Counted from the first letter of the stretch, positions 1 through 6,206 are shown. The stretch: DNA of 8,735 bases from Steroidobacteraceae bacterium (GCA_013044085.1 JABEVI010000102.1:1-8735), one strand, 5' to 3'. Notes: generated by a model not told the origin, from the letters alone. Translations and numbers: made by a program.

Positions 1-2
1 CC

Positions 3-389
3 GCCGCACCGTTGAATCTCGCCGCCTACCGCGGCCGTGTGGTGTATCTGGACTTCTGGGCGTCCTGGTGCGGCCCTTGCAAGCAGTCGTTTCCGTGGAT
101 GCAGTCGATGAACGACACCTACGCGCGTCGCGGCCTGGTCGTCCTCGCCGTCGATCTAGACCGTCACAAGCACAATGCGGCGCGCTTTCTCGCCGCCTTC
201 AAACCTGACTTCCATATTCTCTACGATCCGAGCGGATCGCTGGCCGCGCGCTACAAGGTCCAGGGGATGCCGACGAGCCTCGTGATCGACCGCCAGGGCA
301 AGGTGCGCTACCGACATATCGGTTTCATGCCGGCGGATGCCGACCACTACGAGCGGCAGGTCGAGACGCTGCTCGCCAAAAAGAAATAG
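3..389 (+). CDS. TlpA-like thioredoxin-family protein (5' partial)
   Basis: Thioredoxin-fold thiol:disulfide oxidoreductase of the TlpA/AhpC-TSA type, probably periplasmic. The active site Trp-Cys-Gly-Pro-Cys is encoded at 66-80, directly after the usual 'YLDFWASW' strand, and the cis-proline loop Gly-Met-Pro-Thr-Ser lies at 264-278. A Val-Val-Leu-Ala-Val-Asp strand and the C-terminal helix ending in Lys-Lys-Lys complete the fold. The frame is open to the left edge of the window. The first possible start (TTG at 12) falls inside the domain, where family members have preceding sequence, so the real start and any signal peptide or membrane anchor lie upstream and cannot be seen. It stops at TAG 387-389, 8 nt before the DUF4266 lipoprotein gene. 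The context suggests it acts on thiols of a partner in the envelope, possibly the Cys-Gly-Cys tail of the next protein; that pairing is inference. Family assignment is secure; export is inferred. Confidence 0.9.
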   Translation, partial: AAPLNLAAYRGRVVYLDFWASWCGPCKQSFPWMQSMNDTYARRGLVVLAVDLDRHKHNAARFLAAFKPDFHILYDPSGSLAARYKVQGMPTSLVIDRQGKVRYRHIGFMPADADHYERQVETLLAKKK

Positions 390-397
390 GAGTATTC

Positions 398-640
398 ATG
401 AAGATCCACATCACGACCTTCAGGGTCAGGAACCTCATGCTCATTGCCGCCGGCGCACTGCTGCTGAACGGCTGCGCCTCGCTCGGCGTGAAGCCGTGGC
501 AACGCGATGTGCTGGCGCGCGAAGACATGCAATTGAACGCCGAGCCGCTCACGCACGCGATCAACGATCACATGTATTTCAGCAAGGAAGCCTCATCCGG
601 CGGTCGCGGATTCGCGGGTGGTGGTTGCGGATGCAATTGA
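398..640 (+). CDS. DUF4266 small lipoprotein with Cys-Gly-Cys-Asn tail
   Basis: An 80-residue protein recognisable as DUF4266. It has an N-terminal signal peptide (basic start, hydrophobic stretch about 13-23) and a lipobox Leu-Leu-Asn-Gly-Cys with the lipidation Cys at residue 26, so the mature protein is about 55 residues. Next come the family-like Val-Lys-Pro-Trp (31-34), Asp-His-Met-Tyr-Phe-Ser-Lys-Glu (57-64) and a glycine-rich tail (68-76) ending Gly-Cys-Gly-Cys-Asn, with Cys77 and Cys79. A Shine-Dalgarno AGGAG at 388-392 overlaps the stop codon of the upstream thioredoxin gene and sits 5 nt before ATG 398, which fixes the start and suggests translational coupling. The end overlaps the DUF3570 gene by 10 bp. 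Its biochemical role is unknown to me. The paired cysteines could bind metal or undergo disulfide exchange with the TlpA-like neighbour (inference). Whether it sits in the inner or outer membrane is uncertain: the residue after Cys26 is Ala, not Asp, which favours outer-membrane sorting. Confidence 0.9.
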   Translation: MKIHITTFRVRNLMLIAAGALLLNGCASLGVKPWQRDVLAREDMQLNAEPLTHAINDHMYFSKEASSGGRGFAGGGCGCN

Positions 641-2019
641 AGCCACGAGGAACCGGCGCCAAGGGCGGCGCGGCGGCGGATGCGCGACTGGCGCGACGTC
701 GTTTGATCGCCGCGAGCTGCGCTCTGCTCGGCGCGACCGCCGCCCGCGCCCAGGAGGCGACCAACGCCGCCTCGGATTCGATATCCGGCGAATGGAACGT
801 CGATTCGGCGCTTGCCTACTATCATGAGGGCGCGGGGCGCATCAAGGCGATCGAACCGATCGTCAATTTCTCGAAGACCTTCGGCGATGGCAGGACTTTC
901 AGCGGCCAGGTGGTTTTCGACAGCCTGTCGGGCAGTACGCCGAACGGCGCCCTGCCGAGCATCCAACCGCAGACGTTTGCGTCCCCGTCCGGCGCCTCCC
1001 TGAGTGCCTCACCGGTCACCTATACGACCTCGTCCGGCACGCTGGCCACCGAGAGCGCGCGCATCTACACGGTCAATCCCGGCCAGCAGCCGATGGATCC
1101 GAACTACCACGATCAGCGGCTCGCAGTCAGCGCCAACTGGGGGTTGCCGTTGTCGCGCGTGCTGAATGCGAGCTATGGCGGCAAGCTCTCGTACGAGCGC
1201 GACTTCGTTTCCGTCTCCGCGAACGCGGGCATCGCGCGTGATTTCTTCGAGAAAAACACCACGCTGTCCTTTCAGATCAACAACGAATTCGACAAGTTGA
1301 ATCCGATCGGCGGCGCGCCGGTACCGGCGAGCGACTACGCGTTGTTCCAGAAGACGGGCGGCAAGACCAAGGACGGCGTCGGCATGATGTTCGGCCTGAC
1401 ACAGGTCATGAACCGACGCTGGCTGACCGAAGTTAACTTCTCGCTCGACCGCTTCCACGGCTATTTGAACGATCCGTACAAGATCCTCTCGATCATCAGC
1501 CCGAGCGGCGGCACGACCGGATATCTGTACGAGAAGCGGCCGAGCTCGCGTACGCGCAAGAGCGTCTACTGGGAGAACCGCGCCGCCTGGGGCCGGCTGT
1601 CGATGGACCTGTCGATGCGCTACATGGTCGACAGCTGGCGCGTGCATTCGGACACCGCAGCGCTCAGCGTGCGCTGGTGGAATCCGGATCGGGACCGATT
1701 CCTCGAGCCGAACGTGCGCTGGTATCGGCAGTCGGCAGCCGACTTCTACACGCCCTGGATCGACAGCACCGGCTCGAGATACATCAGCTACGCCTCCGCC
1801 GACGCCCGTCTGGGCGCCTTCCATGCGTTCACCTATGGACTGAAGTACGGCGCCAAGATCACCGATTCGCAGGATGACACGACCTCAGAGTTCAGTGTCC
1901 GGGTAGACTACTACCGGCAGACTCCCGATCATCAGCTGGTCGGACCGGGATCGCTGCAGGGACTCGACCTGTACCCAGGGCTTCAGGCGATACTGGTGCA
2001 GATCGGGTATAAGTTCTAG
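631..2019 (+). CDS. DUF3570 predicted outer-membrane beta-barrel protein
   Basis: A 462-residue protein of the DUF3570 type. The chosen start, ATG 631, lies in the overlap ATGCAATTGA with the end of the DUF4266 gene. The frame stays open further upstream, but only as sequence overlapping the two upstream genes. The N-terminus carries Arg22-Arg23-Arg24, a hydrophobic stretch (25-38) and a plausible Sec signal-peptidase site Ala-Arg-Ala|Gln at 38-41. Cys30 within the hydrophobic stretch is not in a convincing lipobox. The mature protein has alternating aromatic and polar strands throughout, and it ends Gln-Ile-Gly-Tyr-Lys-Phe; a terminal Phe after a beta strand is the usual BAM recognition signature of outer-membrane barrels. 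A Ser/Thr/Pro-rich insert lies at about residues 110-150. It has no strong Shine-Dalgarno, so translation probably depends on the upstream gene. Substrate and function are unknown; it could be a channel or a docking barrel for the lipoprotein and thioredoxin (inference). Confidence 0.88.
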   Translation: MQLKPRGTGAKGGAAADARLARRRLIAASCALLGATAARAQEATNAASDSISGEWNVDSALAYYHEGAGRIKAIEPIVNFSKTFGDGRTFSGQVVFDSLSGSTPNGALPSIQPQTFASPSGASLSASPVTYTTSSGTLATESARIYTVNPGQQPMDPNYHDQRLAVSANWGLPLSRVLNASYGGKLSYERDFVSVSANAGIARDFFEKNTTLSFQINNEFDKLNPIGGAPVPASDYALFQKTGGKTKDGVGMMFGLTQVMNRRWLTEVNFSLDRFHGYLNDPYKILSIISPSGGTTGYLYEKRPSSRTRKSVYWENRAAWGRLSMDLSMRYMVDSWRVHSDTAALSVRWWNPDRDRFLEPNVRWYRQSAADFYTPWIDSTGSRYISYASADARLGAFHAFTYGLKYGAKITDSQDDTTSEFSVRVDYYRQTPDHQLVGPGSLQGLDLYPGLQAILVQIGYKF

Positions 2020-2042
2020 CGTACGAGCGGCGGCGTGAGGCT

Positions 2043-2960
2043 GTGCCGGCAAGGACTTTTGCGCCGGATACGGCGCTTAACATCGAATCGCGCGGCGCGG
2101 ATCTGCTGGCCGTGTGCTTCGGCGCGATGGCGAGTCCGTGCGAACTGCTGCTGCCGGCGGCGGAGCGCGCCGTCGCGCTCGATCTGGGCGAACTGGTCGC
2201 GCGAGAAGCGCGGCGCATCGAGGCGAAATTCAGCCGCTACCGGGACGACAGCGTCGTCACCGCGATTCACCGCAGCCGCGGCAGCGCCGCCGGCATCGAG
2301 GTCGACGAGGAAACCGCCTCGTTGCTCGATTTCGCGCGCGAATGCTTCGAACTGAGCGACGGGCTGTTCGACATCACCTCCGGTGTGCTGCGGCGCGCCT
2401 GGCGCTTCGACGGCTCCGATCGACTGCCTTCGCCGCAGACGGTGCAAAGCCTCCTGCCGCTGGTCGGCTTCGACAAGCTCAGCTGGAATCCGCCCCGCTT
2501 GGTGCTGCCGGAGGGCATGGAACTCGATCTCGGCGGCATCGGCAAGGAATACGCCGTCGATCGCGCCTTTGCGCTTCTGGCCGCGGTTCGCGAGGCGCCG
2601 TTCCTCGTGAACTTCGGCGGCGATCTGCGCGCCAACCGACCGACGCCGCGCGGACCCTGGCAGGTGGGTATTGAGCGACCCGACGCGGCCGGCCGCGCGG
2701 CCCTGATCCTCGAGCTTGAACAGGGCGCTTTGACGACGAGCGGCGATGCCCGGCGGTTTCTTTTGAAGGACGGCATCCGCTACGGCCACATCCTCGATCC
2801 GCGCACCGGCTGGCCGGTGCGCGATGCGCCCCGCTCGGTCACGGTTGCGGCGGCGACCTGCACCGAAGCGGGCTTGCTGTCGACGCTCGCGATGCTGCAG
2901 GGCGCCGGTGCGGAGACGTATCTCGAAGCACAGGGCGTCATTCATTGGTTGTTGCGCTGA
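2043..2960 (+). CDS. apbE: ApbE-family FAD:protein FMN transferase
   Basis: A 305-residue ApbE-family protein. The family enzyme transfers FMN from FAD through a phosphoester bond to a Ser/Thr of a target flavoprotein. Recognisable blocks in order: Phe-Gly-Ala-Met (26-29), Ile-Glu-Ala-Lys-Phe-Ser-Arg-Tyr-Arg (59-67), Asp-Gly-Leu-Phe-Asp-Ile-Thr (106-112), Leu-Asp-Leu-Gly-Gly-Ile-Gly-Lys (161-168), Asn-Phe-Gly-Gly-Asp (190-194), Thr-Thr-Ser-Gly-Asp (231-235), His-Ile-Leu-Asp-Pro-Arg-Thr-Gly (249-256) and a C-terminal Thr-Glu-Ala-Gly-Leu-Leu-Ser-Thr block (274-281), where most relatives have Ala-Asp-Ala. GTG 2043 is the only candidate start ahead of the domain, because an in-frame TAA lies at 2010-2012. 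There is therefore no room for a signal peptide or lipobox, and the enzyme looks cytoplasmic, unlike many ApbE lipoproteins. It lies 23 nt after the DUF3570 gene. No substrate flavoprotein is visible in the window. Family is confident; activity and exact start are less so. Confidence 0.88.
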   Translation: MPARTFAPDTALNIESRGADLLAVCFGAMASPCELLLPAAERAVALDLGELVAREARRIEAKFSRYRDDSVVTAIHRSRGSAAGIEVDEETASLLDFARECFELSDGLFDITSGVLRRAWRFDGSDRLPSPQTVQSLLPLVGFDKLSWNPPRLVLPEGMELDLGGIGKEYAVDRAFALLAAVREAPFLVNFGGDLRANRPTPRGPWQVGIERPDAAGRAALILELEQGALTTSGDARRFLLKDGIRYGHILDPRTGWPVRDAPRSVTVAAATCTEAGLLSTLAMLQGAGAETYLEAQGVIHWLLR

Positions 2961-2984
2961 AGGTGCGATGGGCGGCGGCCGTGC

Positions 2985-2990
2985 TACCCT
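2985..2990 (+). promoter_or_regulatory. Weak candidate extended -10 element upstream of sodB
   Basis: In the 62-bp gap between the ApbE gene and sodB, TGC-TACCCT (2982-2990) resembles an extended -10 box (TGn plus a partial TATAAT match), 32 nt before the sodB ATG. No acceptable -35 hexamer is seen 16-18 nt upstream. The call is weak: sodB may instead be read from the upstream cluster. Confidence 0.25.
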
Positions 2991-3022
2991 ATCGTCAACA
3001 CTCACCATCGGAGGTCGACGAC

Positions 3023-3631
3023 ATGACTTTTACCTTGCCCGCATTGCCATTCTCGGTCGGCGCCCTGGGTGCCCGAGGTATGTGCCAGGAAACCTTGGAG
3101 TTGCATCATGGCAAACACCACAACGCCTATGTGACTGCATTGAACGGATTGGTCGAGAAGAACGATGCCCTGAAGGGCAAGTCGCTCGAGGAGATCGTCC
3201 GGCTCTCGTACGGCAAGGAGGACCTGCAGGCGGTATTCAATAATGCCGGTCAGCACTGGAATCACAGCGTGTTCTGGGAGTCGCTCTCGCCCGAGGGCGG
3301 CGCGATCCCGGGTATTCTCGAGAAGAAGCTCGTCGAGGATTTTGGCGGCGTCGACAAGTTCAAGGAACAATTCAAGGCGGCCGCGCTCGGCCAGTTCGGT
3401 TCCGGCTGGGCGTGGCTCGTGCTCGCCTCCACGGGAAAACTGAAGATCGTGAAGACGCCGAACGCCTCGACTCCGCTCGCCACCGGCGAGGGCCGGGTGT
3501 TGATGGTGCTCGATGTGTGGGAGCACGCCTACTACGTCGATTTTCGCAATCGGCGTCCCGATTTCACCGACAACTTCCTCAACAAGCTCGCCAATTACGA
3601 GAACGCGGCGGCCAAGCTGCAGAAGGCCTGA
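3023..3631 (+). CDS. sodB: Superoxide dismutase, Fe/Mn family (iron type likely)
   Basis: A 202-residue superoxide dismutase that converts superoxide to oxygen and hydrogen peroxide, probably in the cytoplasm because there is no signal peptide. The start ATG 3023 follows Shine-Dalgarno GGAGG at 3010-3014 with 8 nt spacing and gives the standard Thr-Phe-Thr-Leu-Pro-Ala-Leu-Pro-Phe N-terminus. The metal ligands are visible: His28 (Leu-His-His-Gly-Lys-His-His), His81 (Gln-His-Trp-Asn-His), Asp164 and His168 (Asp-Val-Trp-Glu-His-Ala-Tyr-Tyr). Gln77 in Asn-Asn-Ala-Gly-Gln sits where iron-type enzymes keep the active-site glutamine, whereas manganese types have Gly there. Tyr36 is the conserved gateway tyrosine. 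Length and C-terminus are normal and the gene looks intact. It lies between an envelope redox cluster and a Bat operon. Metal preference within the family cannot be proved from sequence alone. Confidence 0.96.
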   Translation: MTFTLPALPFSVGALGARGMCQETLELHHGKHHNAYVTALNGLVEKNDALKGKSLEEIVRLSYGKEDLQAVFNNAGQHWNHSVFWESLSPEGGAIPGILEKKLVEDFGGVDKFKEQFKAAALGQFGSGWAWLVLASTGKLKIVKTPNASTPLATGEGRVLMVLDVWEHAYYVDFRNRRPDFTDNFLNKLANYENAAAKLQKA

Positions 3632-3645
3632 GGCGGCCCGCACCC

Positions 3646-3671
3646 GTCGGCCGGCCGTGTGGCCGGCCGGC
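3646..3671 (+). terminator. GC-rich hairpin downstream of sodB
   Basis: A perfect 9-bp inverted repeat, CGGCCGGCC (3648-3656) and GGCCGGCCG (3661-3669), is separated by the loop GTGT. It extends outward by one G-T wobble and one G-C pair to 3646-3671. It begins 14 nt after the sodB stop, where a terminator would be expected. No T-tract follows (ATCGTTCGTCATT), so it is not a canonical intrinsic terminator. It could be a Rho-assisted stop or an mRNA 3'-end stabiliser. Confidence 0.5.
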
Positions 3672-3712
3672 ATCGTTCGTCATTCGCCGGCGCGCGAGCG
3701 CAGCGCCTCCAA

Positions 3713-3785
3713 GGCCGCGGAACTTCGCGGCCGATCCGCCAGTCGAAACCGCCGGATCTTGCGCCGGCCGCAGCCCTGCCGGCGC
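3713..3785 (+). repeat. Two further inverted repeats in the sodB-moxR gap
   Basis: GGCCGCG (3713-3719) pairs with CGCGGCC (3726-3732) across a 6-nt loop. GCGCCGGC (3761-3768) pairs with GCCGGCGC (3778-3785) across a 9-nt loop. The second hairpin ends 16 nt before the GGAGGA Shine-Dalgarno (3802-3807) of the MoxR gene and could lie in its 5' leader. Short GC-only stems also arise by chance in sequence this GC-rich, so a function is unproven. I see no convincing promoter in this 180-bp gap. Confidence 0.35.
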
Positions 3786-3811
3786 CTCGCCCATGTGACC
3801 TGGAGGACCGG

Positions 3812-4819
3812 ATGATGGATGCCAGCCTTGACCCGCGTAAGTTGCAATCGGCGGTCGATTGGCGCGTCTCTTTTCAGCGCTTGCACGAATACCTCTCGGG
3901 TCAGATCATCGGCCAGGAAACCCTCGTCGAGCGTTTGCTGGTTGCCCTGCTGGCCGACGGCCATCTGCTGGTCGAGGGTCCGCCGGGGCTCGCGAAAACC
4001 CGGGCGATCAAGGCGCTCGCACACGCGGTCGAGGGCGACGTGCAACGCGTGCAATTCACCCCCGACATGCTGCCGGCGGATCTGACCGGCTCGGAGATCT
4101 ACCGGCCCGAGGAGGGCGGGTTCCGCTTTCAGCGCGGCCCGCTGTTCCACAACCTGATCCTCGCCGACGAGATCAACCGGGCGCCGGCGAAGGTGCAATC
4201 GGCGTTGCTCGAGGCGATGGCTGAGCGGCAGATCAGCGTCGGTCAGGCGAGCTACCCGCTGCCGCGGCTGTTTCTCGTGATGGCGACGCAGAACCCGATC
4301 GAACAGGAAGGCACCTACCCGCTGCCGGAGGCCCAGGTCGACCGCTTCATGTTGCACGTTGCGGTCGATTATCCGGATCGGGCGACGACGCTGCGGATCA
4401 TGAATCTGGCGCGGGCCGAGGCGATCTCGCAGCGCGAACTGCCGCCGCCCGCGCAGCGTCTGACCCAGGAAGCGATCTTCGCGGCGCGCCGCGAGGTGCT
4501 GGCGCTCACCTTCGCCGATCCGATCGCCGAATATATCGCCGCGATCGTCGACGCGACACGCCGGCCGGAGCCGTACAGCGCCAAACTCGGCGAGTGGCTG
4601 CGTTGGGGGGTGAGTCCGCGCGCGGCGATCTCGATGGAGCGCGGCGCACGCGCGCTCGCATGGCTCGACGGCCGCGACTACGTCAGTCCCGAGGACGTGC
4701 AGACGATCGCGCCGGATGCCCTGCGTCATCGCCTGCTGCTCGACTACGGCGCCCAGGCGCGCGGCATCACCGCGCAGGCGTGCATCGAGGAATTGCTTGC
4801 GCGGGTGCCGGCGCCGTGA
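3812..4819 (+). CDS. MoxR-family AAA+ ATPase
   Basis: A 335-residue AAA+ ATPase of the MoxR family, first gene of the Bat-type operon. MoxR proteins are thought to use ATP hydrolysis to remodel or activate partners that often carry VWA domains, such as those encoded downstream. Walker A Gly-Pro-Pro-Gly-Leu-Ala-Lys-Thr is at residues 56-63, Walker B Leu-Ile-Leu-Ala-Asp-Glu at 115-120, sensor-1 Asn161 in Ala-Thr-Gln-Asn-Pro, Pro-Leu-Pro-Glu-Ala-Gln-Val-Asp-Arg at 170-178 with the candidate arginine finger Arg178, and Ser-Pro-Arg-Ala-Ala in the C-terminal sensor-2/lid region. There is no signal peptide or membrane segment, so it is cytoplasmic. Shine-Dalgarno GGAGGA (3802-3807) serves two adjacent ATG codons, 3812 (4-nt gap) and 3815 (7-nt gap); either may be used. 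The open frame upstream of 3812 has no family similarity. The stop overlaps the next gene's start by 4 bp. Catalytic motifs are all intact. Confidence 0.95.
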   Translation: MMDASLDPRKLQSAVDWRVSFQRLHEYLSGQIIGQETLVERLLVALLADGHLLVEGPPGLAKTRAIKALAHAVEGDVQRVQFTPDMLPADLTGSEIYRPEEGGFRFQRGPLFHNLILADEINRAPAKVQSALLEAMAERQISVGQASYPLPRLFLVMATQNPIEQEGTYPLPEAQVDRFMLHVAVDYPDRATTLRIMNLARAEAISQRELPPPAQRLTQEAIFAARREVLALTFADPIAEYIAAIVDATRRPEPYSAKLGEWLRWGVSPRAAISMERGARALAWLDGRDYVSPEDVQTIAPDALRHRLLLDYGAQARGITAQACIEELLARVPAP

Positions 4820-5712
4820 AATTGCCGGAGCTTGACGAACTGCTCGCCCTGCGCGGCGCGGCCCGCAAGCTCGGCTTGCGGTTTCGCGATCCGGCGCGCG
4901 CGCAGCTGCTCGGCAGCCATCGTGGCGCCGCCCGCGGCCGCGGCCTCGAGTTCGAGGAGGTCAGACCCTACGCTGCCGGAGACGATGCGCGCAGCATCGA
5001 TTGGCGGGTCACGGCGCGCCGCGGTCGCTTGCACACGAAACTCTTCCGCGAGGAACGCGAGCGGCCGGTCTGGCTGCTCGTCGACCTGCAGCCCGGCATG
5101 TTCTTCGGCAGCCGCACGCAGCTGAAGTCGGCGCTGGCGGTGCGCACCGCGGCGGTGTTCGCGTGGGCGGCCGTCGGCGGCGGCGATCGCATCGGTGCGC
5201 TGGTCGCGAACGGCGCCGACAGCCGTTGCCATGCCCCGCACACCCGGGAAGCCGGGGTGTTGCCGATCCTGCGTACGCTGCTCGATCTGCAGCCGCGCGC
5301 CCCGGCGGCGCCACGTGCCGAGAGCTTGCAGCAGGCGCTGCGCACGCTCGCACCGCTCGTGCATCCGGGCAGCCTCGTGCTCGTGATCAGCGATTTCGCC
5401 GGCGGTGCCGGCGTGGATCCGGTATGGCTGAGTCTCGCCGCGCACGCCGAAGCGCGCTTGTACTGGATCACCGATGTGCTCGAGGAGCGCGGGCCGCCCG
5501 ATGGCCGCTATCGGGGCGGCGTTCCCGGCCGGCTGCGCGCCTTCGACGGCGCGGCGGCACGCACGCAATGGCTGGCGAACTGGCGCGAGCGTGAGGCCCG
5601 GGTGCACGCGATCGCCGAGCGTCTGCGCACCCAACCCACCCGTCTCGACACCGGCGACGCGGTCGAAAGAGTTCTGCCGTCGTTGTTGCGAGCGCCGCAG
5701 TTCGCGGCATGA
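4816..5712 (+). CDS. DUF58 domain protein of the Bat operon
   Basis: A 298-residue DUF58 protein. The signature region is clear: Gly-Arg-Gly-Leu-Glu-Phe-Glu-Glu-Val-Arg-Pro-Tyr (41-52) followed by Gly-Asp-Asp-Ala-Arg-Ser-Ile-Asp-Trp (55-63) and, further on, Lys-Leu-Phe-Arg-Glu-Glu. A VWA-like core follows, starting with the strand Val-Trp-Leu-Leu-Val-Asp-Leu, but the usual Asp-x-Ser-x-Ser metal motif is replaced by Asp-Leu-Gln-Pro-Gly. The start is GTG 4816, which overlaps the MoxR TGA as GTGA and implies coupled translation; no earlier start fits the family. Many DUF58 proteins begin with membrane helices. This one has none and is a short soluble form, probably working with the MoxR ATPase at the cytoplasmic face of the inner membrane (inference). 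Molecular function of the family remains poorly defined. Confidence 0.92.
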   Translation: MKLPELDELLALRGAARKLGLRFRDPARAQLLGSHRGAARGRGLEFEEVRPYAAGDDARSIDWRVTARRGRLHTKLFREERERPVWLLVDLQPGMFFGSRTQLKSALAVRTAAVFAWAAVGGGDRIGALVANGADSRCHAPHTREAGVLPILRTLLDLQPRAPAAPRAESLQQALRTLAPLVHPGSLVLVISDFAGGAGVDPVWLSLAAHAEARLYWITDVLEERGPPDGRYRGGVPGRLRAFDGAAARTQWLANWREREARVHAIAERLRTQPTRLDTGDAVERVLPSLLRAPQFAA

Positions 5713-6206
5713 ACGCCGATTGGCTGGCGCAGCTTGCGCCCGAGCGAGCGCCGGCGCCACCGGGTTGGTGGCCGCCTGCGCCGGGATGGTGGGCGCTGCT
5801 CGTCCTCCTCGGACTGTGTGTGCTCGCCGCCGCGTTTTGGTGGCGCCATCCGCGGCTGCGGCTGCGTCGCGCGGCGCTCGCCGAGCTGCGGCGGATCCGG
5901 GCGGACGAGGGTGACATGATTCGCGCCGCGCGCGCGATCCAGAATCTGTTGCGGCGCTACGCGCTCGCGGTTTACGGCAAGGACCGCGCGGCGCGCCTGC
6001 ATGGGGATGCGTGGTTGCGACTGCTCGCCGACGGTGGCGCCGAGGCGTTGCGGGGCGCGCCCGGGCAGGCGCTGTTGCGCGCGAATTTCGCCGGCGTGCT
6101 CGGCGAGCAGCGCGACCAGGATCGCGAGATCTGGTTCGCCGCCGCCGAGAGATTCCTGCGGCACGCGCATCAGCGGCCCGCACGCGCCGAAGGAGCGACG
6201 TCATGA
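5709..6206 (+). CDS. DUF4381 single-pass membrane protein
   Basis: A 165-residue protein matching DUF4381, a family found between DUF58 and BatA-type VWA genes in proteobacterial Bat operons. A Trp/Pro-rich N-terminal segment (Pro-Gly-Trp-Trp-Pro-Pro, 18-23) leads into one clear transmembrane helix at about 27-45. A basic stop-transfer stretch follows (Arg-His-Pro-Arg-Leu-Arg-Leu-Arg-Arg), then a helical cytoplasmic domain with Arg-Arg-Tyr-Ala-Leu-Ala-Val-Tyr-Gly-Lys, a region seen in the family. The ATGA overlap with the DUF58 stop at 5709-5712 fixes the start, and its own stop overlaps the next start by 4 bp. The positive-inside rule puts the C-terminal domain in the cytoplasm. It may connect the soluble DUF58/MoxR proteins to the VWA membrane proteins (inference). 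No enzymatic motif is seen. Confidence 0.88.
   Translation: MNADWLAQLAPERAPAPPGWWPPAPGWWALLVLLGLCVLAAAFWWRHPRLRLRRAALAELRRIRADEGDMIRAARAIQNLLRRYALAVYGKDRAARLHGDAWLRLLADGGAEALRGAPGQALLRANFAGVLGEQRDQDREIWFAAAERFLRHAHQRPARAEGATS

Noticed and set aside
12..389. TTG at 12 as the true start of the thioredoxin-like gene.
   Set aside because: The frame is open to the window edge and the TTG falls just before the first domain strand, leaving no signal peptide; the gene is better treated as truncated by the window.
337..630. A longer DUF3570 gene starting at 337.
   Set aside because: This stretch overlaps the thioredoxin and lipoprotein genes in another frame, has arginine-rich, low-meaning composition, and the signal peptide begins only after ATG 631.
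979..999. Ala-Ser-Pro-Ser-Gly-Ala-Ser in the DUF3570 protein resembles the FMN-attachment motif Asp-x-x-(Ser/Thr)-Gly-Ala-(Ser/Thr).
   Set aside because: The leading Asp is missing (Ala instead) and the stretch lies in a low-complexity Ser/Pro/Thr insert rather than an FMN-binding domain, so a chance match is more likely.
3659..3811. A longer MoxR-family protein starting at 3659.
   Set aside because: The added residues show no family similarity and cover the hairpin region; a clear Shine-Dalgarno marks the ATG at 3812/3815.
4744..6204. A 486-codon open frame on the minus strand opposite the DUF58 and DUF4381 genes.
   Set aside because: It is Arg/Ala-rich with no domain pattern, as expected for the antisense of GC-rich coding sequence, while the + strand carries recognisable families.
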